In this document: positions 34,801 to 47,000 of the stretch, one piece after another | Layout of the letters: every line of letters starts with the position of its first letter | Numbering within the stretch: position 1 is the stretch's first letter | Assembly: GCA_963514095.1 (NCBI GenBank) | Contig: OY741276.1 | Location: forward strand, 17,377,459 to 17,441,458 | Source of the DNA: Eutrigla gurnardus | Lineage: Eukaryota > Chordata > Actinopteri > Perciformes > Triglidae | Direction of reading: 5' to 3' | DNA: 64,000 nucleotides | Translations under genes and position numbers: made by a program | The notes under the pieces: model-generated | Seen by the model: the letters and a program-made list of their open reading frames with translations, nothing else | Told to the model about the DNA's origin: nothing | Databases searched by the model: none

Positions 34801-37800
34801 TCATGTTGTGTTGAAGAAGACTTTAAACTAGCGATTGAGATCATAACCTCATGTTTGCAATATTTACTGAAATAATAAATCAAGTGAGAAATAGGGTTAT
34901 TTTGTCAAAGACTTACATGCAATCAGACTTCTTTTTGCCCCCTGATGGAGAGAATGCAGGTTTAAGGCACTTCAGTGTCGGCTTCACTTTGCAGAACCAG
35001 AGGTTGCCACTCGCGTTCAACACGTAACTGTGATGTCCTGACTTCACCTTTGAACCTCGTCTGCTCCTGTCTATCACTAGCAAATCAATAACAATGCTCC
35101 AGACGCCTCAGACAAATGATTAAAAAAAAGCATGACATTCCTGGTAACTCTTGCTCACCTGCATGTGCTCTTGCTCTTGTTAATAATAAAGATGAAATCA
35201 TCAGTTAGTCATCCTGCAGCCACACAGACAGAAGATCTGCATGTCTGAGGTCTCAGCGGAAGAGGTTTTTTTTCTTTGTGCCAGGAAAGATAAAAGATTT
35301 AAACAGATGCTTTGCATCACCTTCCACTGGTGAGTGTTTCTGATTTTCAGATATATTGGCTGAGGAGAGTAAGACAGAAGATAAAGTATTTGTTGATTCA
35401 CTTTTTTTTTTAACAATTCCTCTCTTATCTGGCACTATAAATAATTTTTCACTGCAAGCAATCCATTGTGCCTGGGTTTTTCCAATGAAAGCACACCCTT
35501 TAAATTAAACCCTTATCTGTCTGCTGGTGTAAACACTCACTTATGACTTACTTCCCAGCATCTGGTGGTCACTGTGAATCGGTTGAGACAGATTTGTTCT
35601 GACAATTATGAGGCGATTCTTATTTTGCTTCTTGTGAAAATAAATTGGCTGTATCACCTGGAAACCATCAAGAAAACAGTTTGTATTTTGCCATACGTGT
35701 TTAAACGCCACGCAGATCTTATCACTCTCAGAGTTTCAGTGAATTTCAGGAGGAATTTTTCGATCAACTTCTGTAATTTCCTTTTCAGAGGCACTTTCTT
35801 TTCCAGTCCTGCTGCAGTGTAGATTTCCTTCCTTCCTTATTCAGAACACATGTTCAGCCAATGCTGATGCAAAGATTGGTCTCTGTGGTATCGAGTGATC
35901 ACTACCTACATCAAGGAGGTTATGAATTCAGTTTGTTGGTCTGTCAGTCAGCAGGAAAAGAGGCAAACTGTAGCATGGGCCAACTTTCCTTAACATTGCA
36001 AGACGGGTCACGGCCTTGGCGGAGGCCTGCATTCCCCAAGTGCCCTTCTAGTTCAGATGTTTGGATACGCACATCCCTTGTTAGTATCGGGATCAATTCA
36101 TTCATTGTTGGTTTTGGACTTCACTGGATTTGTTTTCAATATCAACAGGCTTATGTCTATGAATTGAAAAGTCTGATTGAAGAAAAAAAATCTTCTAAAT
36201 GCATTTGTTCTCTTGCTGAGAGTAAGACGCGAAGATTGATGCCGCTCTGACATCTGTATGCTTAAATATCTGCAAGCCAATTTAGCTTAGCATAAAGACT
36301 GAACAACAGCTAGCGTGACTCCGTTCAAAGGTAATAAAATCATCATGTATTTCACGGCGGTGAACTACAGACCTGATATAAGAAGTGGACGTATTCACCA
36401 TGACATCACTAGTTGGTTTGAGAAACACGTGCTCTTTGGTGGAATATGTGTTACAATGATGATGCATTACAGGAGATGCTTGGACAGATTCAGAAAAGAT
36501 GTCTAATTCAATCAGAACATTGTGTTGGTAATTAGAGCGGTGTTGTTATATTCCTTGTTTTTTGAATGGAGTTCTGCTGATAAAGACACCAGCTCAGAGC
36601 AGGACTGTGCTGCCGGCTAGTTGTTAGTGTCCTGCTTTAATATTCCTTTCTACTTAAAGCTGTATTCTACGATTTGAAAGGTTTGAAAAAAGCATCCCCC
36701 CCCCCCCACACACACACACACGCCCCTCCCCTCTGTGGTCCTTAATCCCCCCCCCCTCTGAGCTCGTATCGTTCTCCCCTCGCAGCCTCCCACCTCCCTC
36801 TTATTTTACGAAAATAGTTCACCGAAATGTGTTTCTGAAAACATTTTAGGCGAGAAATTAGCTATGAAGTTGCTGAATCTGTCTTTATTTTACAACAGTC
36901 AGTTTAAAAGATATTCGAGAGCTTGCGGGCGGTGGCACTCCTTACATAGACAATGAATGGGAACATTCCCTCTGCTTATGAACTCAGGCAGGACGTTTAG
37001 TTTCCCGGTGTGTCCGGGACTTCCACAACATGTACAAAGCAGTAATAGTGTTTATTACGGCCATGAATGATGACACATTATCGGTGTAAATGCAGTGGGT
37101 GCCGGTCGGATTTCTCTCTCACCCCGACTGCAGTACGTCCTCGATCCCAAACTGCTCGGCAATCGCTCGCCAATAGTAGCCATGACAAATCTTTCAAATC
37201 ATAGACTACAGCTTTAATTTGTTGACTCCATCCTTATTAAATCACTGTCATACTCTACGTACTTTTACTAATAAAACGGGGTATTGTAACCTTTCCCACC
37301 AGAGTGGGTAAGGGGCTTTAATCAGCTTTGAAGCAGTTTGAGGCAAAATGTCAAAAACGTTTAACTCTGGGGGTTTTAACTCTAAGCTAAATGCTTAGAG
37401 TTTGCTATTTGAGTGGTGCAGCTGATCCCATGTCAGTGACACAGCCGCTGAGACGGCATTGTGTCAATGTTTGCGTCTTCACGTTTAATTTCAGAGCAGA
37501 CAATGGAAATCCTGTCAGGAGACGACGCTACAAAAATAACTCCAGGCAAGTAGTCTGTCACTTTCTGCTGAGAGTGCAAGAAGCAGGTGATGAGACATGA
37601 AACTGCCTGAAGGCCCGCTGAAGGTTTCTTCATCCTGGAAACATGTGAGGGGGGGTTTGTGATGGTGGTTGTGGCGGTGCAGGGGGGGGCTTCCATTACA
37701 AGTATGGACATATCTGGCTTCTGGTTACAGTGATGACAAGATGCGTGAGCAGCGGTGCAGGGGATCTGACATAGGTATTCAGAAAGAAACATGTCTATAC

Positions 37801-39146
37801 ATGATGCCTCTGAACGGTGTCTCCAGTCTGACAACGAACCCCCCCCCACCATAACCCCAACCAGGTCAATGTGCCTCAGTTTGACACGACCAGCAGGGAG
37901 CCTCGAGCTTGAGCCGACATCCAACGTCAAGACCACTTCCAACCGCACTGCATCTTCACTTGAGGGGGAAAACCCTTAAATTTACCTTAAATACCTTCAC
38001 AGCAAAAGCGGAAAACAATTAGGTGAAAGCAGAGTATTTAAAGACTGCATTAGTTAAGCACAGGACTTCTGGTATACCTTCCACTATGGCTGACCCATGA
38101 AATTCTCAGATCAGTATCATCCATACCATTTTGTCAACTAATCAATAAGTTGATTTAATTGACAGTTTTGTAAAAATTAGGTTCTAAGTGTTGCGTTTAC
38201 CAGAGATGTGCTCATTAGTTACTTGGAAATAAGTAATTCAGTCAATGCAAATATGCACAAATAATAATCATCAAAATGTGCATAACTTTTATAGTGGTGT
38301 CACTTTACATTTAGTTTAGAAACTAATATTTTTATTGTCACAGATGAACATCTTTTTTTCGTGAACATCCTTATCGTGTTTGGAGCTGAGAGCCAAGAGA
38401 GTCGGGAAGTCCGGAAGTATTAGGAGACAGACCAACAGACTGGTTTTATTGTATTTATCTTGAGTCGGTTATACAATCATAGGAGCGAGACACTTCTAAA
38501 GTTTGTTGTGTGACATTTTAAGAATCCTTTGTTCGCAAGAAAACAGCAGATATTCTAGATGGAGCTAATGTTCTTGTTTGGGTTTGACCCTAAACTTTAA
38601 TGTGAAACCTGTTGGGGATCAGGCCCATTGAGGGTTTTACTCGGCTGTGAGGGTCAGACAGGTCAAACAATCCATTAGACACACGTTTTTTTTCTTCATC
38701 TCCCTCTTTGAAAAGGCCAAGGCGGTTCCCCGCCACTTAGAATTAGTGTTACCACCCTGAAAGCCGACACTCCCTCCAGCTCACCTCTCTGATTGGGATC
38801 AGCCAGCGGCCAGCTTCCGTCTGAACCGTCTCGTTGGCGGCTTGTGACCAGGTGACTTACAGCTCAAAGACCAAGGAGTCAGCTGAACACAGGTCGTTTG
38901 TCCAGATACCTAAAATCACCTGTGTTTACATTATCCTGACAACAACAAGGCTGGGGAAAGTGGGATACTGCCCCAGGTCAGTCCAGAAGAGCTCCACTGC
39001 ATGACAATTATTACTATAATATATTGTAAGTTCAACACCTCATCATGGCTAACAGAGAACCCTAAGTTCTATAGTTTTTGTTTCCCAATGTAACTATTTT
39101 TTCTTAATCACTTTTACAGATAGTTACTTTAAATAATAAACCCCCC

Positions 39147-39218
<72 letters not shown>

Positions 39219-42200
39219 CAGAGGATATGAACTCAGTGGCCTGGTTTTGGCTCACCTAAACCTTCTCCCAAGGGTAAATACATGTTTTAGAAAAGCAAAC
39301 AGAGGCCAAATTCCATGATAGTCATGTTATCCAGCAGTTTCATGTCAACAACCTTTAGATTAATGTTTCAGACATGCTGAACACCTTGATAACCCTTATG
39401 TTATACCCTTGTGTTGTCAGGAGGGCAGATAACAGCACGAGAAGCTGAACAAGAAGCTCTTTCAGCTCGTTTGTAACAACAACTAATGTTTTAATAAAAA
39501 TCTGTAGGACACAAGCAGAAACTTCCCCCATGATGTGAGTCTTAAGTGCTTTGTGGCACAAAACAAGCACCTTACATCTCGTTTAAACACAGTGAGGAGG
39601 TGGAGGAGGTGGGGGGGGGGGGGAGCTCGGGGAGGTGTGGACCCGTCAGTCACCATGTTTCTGCAGTCCGGAGCACATTCCATGAATCCTGCTGGGTTTT
39701 GCTCCCCTTAATCTACAACAACGACACGGTTTGAGTCATGCAGAGCTGAGCAAGGCAGCCGTGTTGAAAGACAACACAATCCACAAGTTTGTATTTTATG
39801 GATCTGTTTTTTTTGGCTTTGTAGGGTTGATTACAAAATCTTTGGTTTAACGCTTATGGTTGATATTTTCTTACTTTATTGTTGGATCAAAGGTTAAAAG
39901 AAGAAAAAAATAGACTGCTACAGTAGCAACATGAGGCCGCGAATGTCATGAATTTACTATTTTTTATAGGGATTTCACCAGAACCAAACCTTGCGAGAAT
40001 GTGGCGGTATTTTTTTATTTTCTGCAGTTTACAGGTACCATAGGTGGGATAGAACATTTCCCAGTTTGTTTCATAAAAAAAGAAACCAGATGATGACGAT
40101 TTCACTGATGATGCTACATTTTGAACATCACATTTCAGTTGAAATCCGCCAGAAGGATAATTAGTTAACGTTGGTTGTGAGACAGAAGTCAAGGGAGGAT
40201 TCACAGGATCTTAGTAATTGGTTTCATCTCAGCACAATAAATTGATAGCGTCTTTTCCCACAGGTTGTTCTGAGTGGCGGCGGAAAAGGAAATGCACGTG
40301 TTTGTGTGATACACCCAGCAGTCAGTGTGGCACTGCAGATGTGGTTTAATTCAGCGGCTGGCGACTGAGGCCCGACGAGTAGGCTCTCCTCTGTAATTTG
40401 CTTCGGTGGAAATGAGCAAAGCCATTTCCTCTGAATCTGGTGGGGGTGGCGTGGCCGATAATGGGACATCCTGGGACTTACTGTCTCTTAAATTGGGGCA
40501 AACTTCGTGGCTCTCTGCAACCTGATTATGAGTGTTAGTCATCATAAACTTCACGGGTGATGTTGATTCATTTCCAGCCAGCTGAGATACACATCTGTCT
40601 CAGGTCTTTCTCTTGGTTTCTTCTTACTGTTGCTTCTTTTTCTTCCATTTTCTAATGTTTCTCTTCTTCATCACGTCTTTCTTTCATCTCATGTTGCTCA
40701 TCATCATATTTTTCTTCTTTACCTCCTTAACAGCCCTGTTAGGTAAGGTGAAATCAATTTATTTCACTGGGAAAATCTACTCATTGGCTATTGCATCTTA
40801 GCTGTGTGGCACCATCAACTTTTATTTTAAGCTCTTGTTTCAGATTATAAACTGCACCACATTATTTCAATTTCAATTACAATACAATTCCTTGCATGCA
40901 CCTAGCATGTTCCTGGCTTGCTAGCATGTTAGCAGTTAGCTCACCAGCAGCAAACCATGCGAGTCATACCCACGTCTCCAAGTCTTGCACATGTGAACAC
41001 TTTAGTTTTGTGTGCGTTTCATCCTTCCTTTACCAAAAATAAATCTCCTCCATGTTTCTCCCATTGCCTTCAGATGATGATGATGACATATTCTTAATCA
41101 TTTAAGAGTTTAACGATTGAACAAAAGAACCACCTGCACTGACTCATGAACGCCGTTGTTGCAGGTCTCTGAAAAGTTCCCTGACCTGAAGCAAAGGGGG
41201 AAGCTTCCTCACACTCAGGACTCGGTGAAGGAGGTGAGTCTGCCGACGAACACCTCAAACACGTGGAACCGGCCTCGCTGTGGCGTGCCGGATTACCCCG
41301 CCCACAAGGAGGTGCAGTATCGGGGGCGCCAGAGACGCTTTGTCCTGTACGGAGGACGGTTGGAGAAGACGGACCTCACCTACAGGTACAGATACACACA
41401 CTCAACTCTGATTTACTGTTGGTAAGCAGAGGATGGTCACAGGATGGTTACAAGAAAGTAGGATGTGTTTTGAGATGCTCTTCTCATATTCAATATAATT
41501 TACATGGATTTGTCTCAATTGTGCTGCTCTCTAATCTCGTCATTTTCTCTTCAGCGCAATGCATGATGGTATATAACGCTTGGTTAGTGACCTTCAGTTG
41601 AACGCTACTTTCCAAGATTAATTGTGGGATGCCTTGATTCCACTATATAGGGTAACATAATTCTTACTAAACATTCAGACAGCACCACAACATGGGGAAC
41701 TAGCTATATAATGGACTTTATCGTGAGAAGTGAGAGATTTCAGACAAAGCTATGGTCACTTACGTTCACTGGTTGCAAAAAGTCAGAACTCGAGGCTTCA
41801 GACGCATTCACCTTTTCAACTTAAAATCTTCAACGAACGATTGACTGTAGAGATATTGGATGATGAACTCAAGGAACAACATAACATGGAAGGCCTTATA
41901 TTATTTAGAAAATGAGGTCTTGAGCGCTGGTTTTCTTTCTCCTGAGTCCTTGGCTCCGGCGAGCGGCTGCTGCCTCTCTGTCTGTGTCTCCTGACGGGAG
42001 GCAGCACCGGCCACAGTTTAATAAAAGTCTGCTGCATCGGACTAATAAAGCGCTCACAGTGTCACCTGACGAAGTGAAATGGTTAACCAGGCAACAACCC
42101 GCACCGTCAAACTATACGTCTACATCAGCTGACACGGCCAGTATTGCTTCCATGTCCTACAGAAGGACTAAAATATGAGGGTTGAAAGAGTGGAGCCACG

Positions 42201-43972
42201 CTAATGAGTCCCTGCATTTAATTTAGAATCGGAACCAGCTTGAGCTTGTGAACTGAAAAAGGATTCCGCAACATAAAGTTAAAGTGTTAAGCTTGTTGTG
42301 GTATTGTAGCTGCGGGGGAGAAGTGTTTGTTTTCCAGGCGTACTTTTATTCATGTTTACAACTTAATTCCTCACATTTATATCTAAGTCACTAAATGCAC
42401 TTTTAAACCATTGTTAAATTTAAGTAGCTGTGAAATGAGGATAAATCTAGTGATATTCAGATTTTTCTTATCATACAAAGCCTGATATATCCTCAAAGTT
42501 CAAAAACCTGCCCACCAACACGGTGAACAAAAGGAGTTTCTTTGCAGCAATGATTTCTTTTTTAATAGTTAGGGTGGCACTATCGCCAGAAGCGCTGCAC
42601 AAAATCCAGGTTAAACACGTCCCGACAGCTTCGTGCTGCTTTACCCATATCAGAGTGGGTTCAGTCTTCTCATCTCGCTCTCACCATACATATCATCATG
42701 TTTCCCAAAATGTTGGACTGTTGCTTTAACTCGTTGGCTCGATGTAATGGTCCAAACGGTTGGAAGTTTAAGGAAGAGCTTAACAATTTGGGATATATAT
42801 GTATTCGCCGGCTAGCTTATTTTATTACGGAGACTGGTAACGGGGAACAAGCTAGCCTGGCTCTGCCCAACACAGTGATCGACAGTAACGGTGGCCAGGT
42901 TGCCATTGGCAACGACTAAGCCCGTCACCCACTACCACATACCTCAAATATTCAGACGACACAGCCAAGACCCAGACAAAAACTCTCTTGGACTACAGCA
43001 CCATCGCTCACTTCACTCAGTGGTATAAGGTTTCACATCTCAACATCTCAAAGACAAAGGAGCTAATAACTGGTCCCCCTTCACCTCAGCACCCCCATTC
43101 TCACCAACATTCAAACAGTAGAAATAGCTGACAGTTTTAAATATCTTGGCGTACCGCTGGAAAATCAACTCACTTTCGGCCAGCACACCAGTGTTTTCCA
43201 GAAAAAGATGTATTCTTATCTAACTGCAGCAGTACATTTCTGATTTTAAGTGTAAAAACTTCCAAATTTACTGAATAATTTATGAAGTGTTTGAGGGCAG
43301 CACTCAAATGAAACAGTTTATTGTTTTTCCCCAATTTTGTCTGGACCAAATAATCCCAACTACAGGTGTGAAAGCAGCCTGGACAGATAAAAATACATAT
43401 ACGGCATGACCGCTTTCTAGACACCACCAACAACACAGAACAACAAATATGTGATGAACTTGTCAGGAGCTGCTGGCGAGGAGCTCAGTCCAGCTCAAAA
43501 ACAGAGCTAACAGCTAACATTAACGGAGGCCGCATTTATTTACATTATGATGCGTGCAGGCTCTAATTCTTCAATTAACAAATGGAACTGGGTCAAAATT
43601 ATGTTATCATGATGTGTTAAAATGCAATCGTGTAAAATGTATCTTGAGTATCTATGAGTATGAGAATGTATCTTGTCAATCGACAACCTGAACACAAATA
43701 AAACCAAGTTGGTCCGTGTTAAGAGGACCGGTTGGTTTATAGAGAATTATATGTGAAAACAGTCATGTTGGTGAGATAAGGTTTGTTCTTTTTCTCTCAC
43801 TTTACACACTGGGTGGTTTTATCTGAAAGGAAAGAGGGGAAGACGTTGATGAAGTGTTTAGTTGCTGAGCCTGAGGGCATCAGTAACATCACAACTCCAC
43901 TGCCGATAAGACGACTGCAGAGATCAGATTAGAAGAAGGCTGGTGGTCCGTCTTTGCTACTTTACTGTACAT

Positions 43973-44044
<72 letters not shown>

Positions 44045-47000
44045 ACCTGCATGGATCGGCCATAGGATTGTCCGGTTTCCCTGGCAGATAAGCGAGGAAA
44101 AGGTTCGACGTGTCTTTCGGGAAGCACTCAAAATCTGGAGTGATGTCACGCCCCTCACCTTCACCGAGGTCCACAGCGGAAAGGCCGACATCCGGATCGA
44201 CTTCACGAGGTGGGAGGACTGAGATGTAGAAGAACCGTGTTGATTCAAACTTAGGACCCGTTCTTTTTTCCTTATACACTCCCCTCCCTTGAGCAACATA
44301 ATCAGTCACCAAAATGTCACTGTATGCTGACGACACACAACTACAGTTGTGTGAATAAAATGTGAATATGTTCTGGCTCCTTTCACTTTCTGTGTTATTA
44401 AACTAAATATTTTTGGGTTTGGATTGTTGATCAGAAAAACTAAAACTTTCAATATGTGAACATGGATTCTGGTTCATTTTGATCTGCAGTCCTCAATAAA
44501 ACAGCTCAATACTTGTTGTTGACATTGTTTATCGTCTGCAAAAGTTAACACTAACACAGTTTGATACTATTGCTTCTGTTAATACCACCACTACTGTTAA
44601 TGCTACTACTACTACTATACTACTACTAACACCAAATGCCACTGTCGCTGTAACGCCTGCCCCTGGGTGATGTTGGCTTTGAAATTGTATTGACTCTGGA
44701 AATCTTGAGCGTATTCTAGTCCTGCTCAATGTGTTAAGTCTCCTGAGATGACTTCTGTTGTGATATGACACTATAAATAAAATTGAATTGAATTGGAATG
44801 GAATTTAGGCTCATCTCAGTGTTTGATTTACGCACCTGCAGGTACTGGCATGGTGACAATCTTCCCTTCGACGGCTCGGGTGGGATTCTCGCTCACGCAT
44901 TCTTCCCCAAAACACACCGACAGGGCGACATTCACTTTGACTACGATGAGTCCTGGACCCTGGGAAACCACATGGGTAGGTGTTTGTCTGAAAGGATAGA
45001 AAACTATTTTTAATTCAAATAACATTTTCCTTTTGAAAATGAACAAATAGAATAAAATAGCAGAACGGAACAGTCACATATGAAATTGATTGGAGGCTTT
45101 TATGAGGACACCTACATGTTCTGTTGGTGTTTTAAACAGCTGCCGTCACTACGAGCAACCACGCAATTGACTGAGTCACCAGTTAACATGGTCACTGGTT
45201 AAACCCAAACACCGGCGGCTTCTATAAACATGTTGACTACCACTGGACTGTTTGTAAAACTCAATGAAGTCAAAGCTCTGAGGCAAAGTCAGGGGGACTT
45301 GACTTTGGATGTATTTGATATTTCCTCAATCCGCATTTGTTTAATTCAGTATTGATTTTATTTCTGTGACTCAACTCAAGTTAATCATCAGTTCATGTGT
45401 GAAAAGTCAATCTGTAATCTAACGAGTAACACAAGGCTGTATCGGGACATGGAGATGAAAACTTAAGTCAGCAGCTAAAGGAAGGAACTTTTTCATGACT
45501 CATTGTTGGCACCGTATCGCCAAGCAGGTCAAAACAAGCTTTTTTCAGACCCCTTTTGAACCAGGTGTGGTTTTGCGTCCTTTGAGCGTTGTCTGCCACC
45601 CTTTCTCTCTGCAGGCACAGACCTTCTCCAGGTTGCTGCCCATGAGTTCGGGCACGTCCTGGGCCTGCAGCACTCGCGGGAGCCGGGAGCCATCATGTCC
45701 GCATACTACACCTTCTCCTACCCGCTGAAGCTGAGCGAGGATGACAAGCGAGGGATCCAGTACCTGTACGGCGCTCATCCGCAAATCCTGCCCTCGCCAC
45801 CGCCGCCGCCACCGCCACCGCCACCCCCACCCCCGCCACCGCCACCTCCATCAAACCCAGAGACCAACGAGATCATCATTAATGTGAGTGGAGCTGATAC
45901 ACTTTTAGGCTGAACTCTTTAGACAATTTCGCGCAAATTCACAAAAGGATTGCTTTTGCTGGGCGATAAACCTGCACAAAAAAGGCAAAAAGAAACTGCG
46001 TAATTGTCAAAGCATTCACGAAGGCTGACATGCATTGCCAAGCAGACAGCGTCTCGGTGCTCCTGTACTATTTGCACATATTTAAATGAGGTAATATGCT
46101 GAAATTTGGATCAGAATTGGCCACTTTTCATGCAAAAATCAGAGAGATGTAAAAGATGTAATCGTAAGACAAAAACATCAACAAATGTTACTCAAAAAGG
46201 AGGTTAAGCCATTTGTTGGGGACTATTTTCAGCGGTGGAATAATCCTCATTTGGTGCTCTAGAGAGTGTTTGTATGTGGGATTGAGTTTAAATAAACTAC
46301 AAAGTGTGTGTTAATGGTGATCATGTCAGCCAGTAAAACAGTGACGCACATTGATGTGTTTTAATGGAGCTCGGTGGCTCAGAGGAAGAAGACATCCACA
46401 GGGATCACTTCTCATTTTTATGGTATTTTTTTTTACGAAGAATAAAAATGGAACACCACCAGTCATATCCTTTAAAGGTCTGTGGTTTTTTTGTGTGGTC
46501 ATGACACTTAAATAGAGCAAATATCTTTGAAACTACACCACATCATACAAGAGTGTGTTTTTGAACCACAGATGATAAATGAGGGTCAAAGACCAAAGTC
46601 ATTGTTTAGTCTCACAGCAGGCGAACACTTGGGAAAAAGTTCCACTTCAGATTATTTTCTCTTGTGAAACTTGGAACTGAGAGATTTTCCCCAGACAATA
46701 AAACGGCTCCTTAACACTTAATCCCGCCGCAATAAAAATCCCTCTAGTGAGAAACTTGATGCCTGCGTGATGTGTCTCATTTCCAGCCTGACGCCTGCCA
46801 GACGGACTTTGATGCCGTGTCAATGATTCGAGGGGAGCTGTTCTTCTTTAAGTCGGGCTACGTTTGGAGGATCAGGGACGGGCATCTGGAGGGCGGTTAC
46901 CCAGCGCTGGCGTCTCGTCACTGGAGGGGGATTCCCGACAACATCGACGCCGCCTTTGAAGACAAGTCGGGGAATATATGGTTCTTTCAAGGTGGGCAAA

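Noticed and set aside
37433..37948. 171-codon minus-strand open frame in mmp11 intron 1
   Set aside because: No recognisable domain, poor amino-acid composition and several overlapping frames on both strands; most likely chance.
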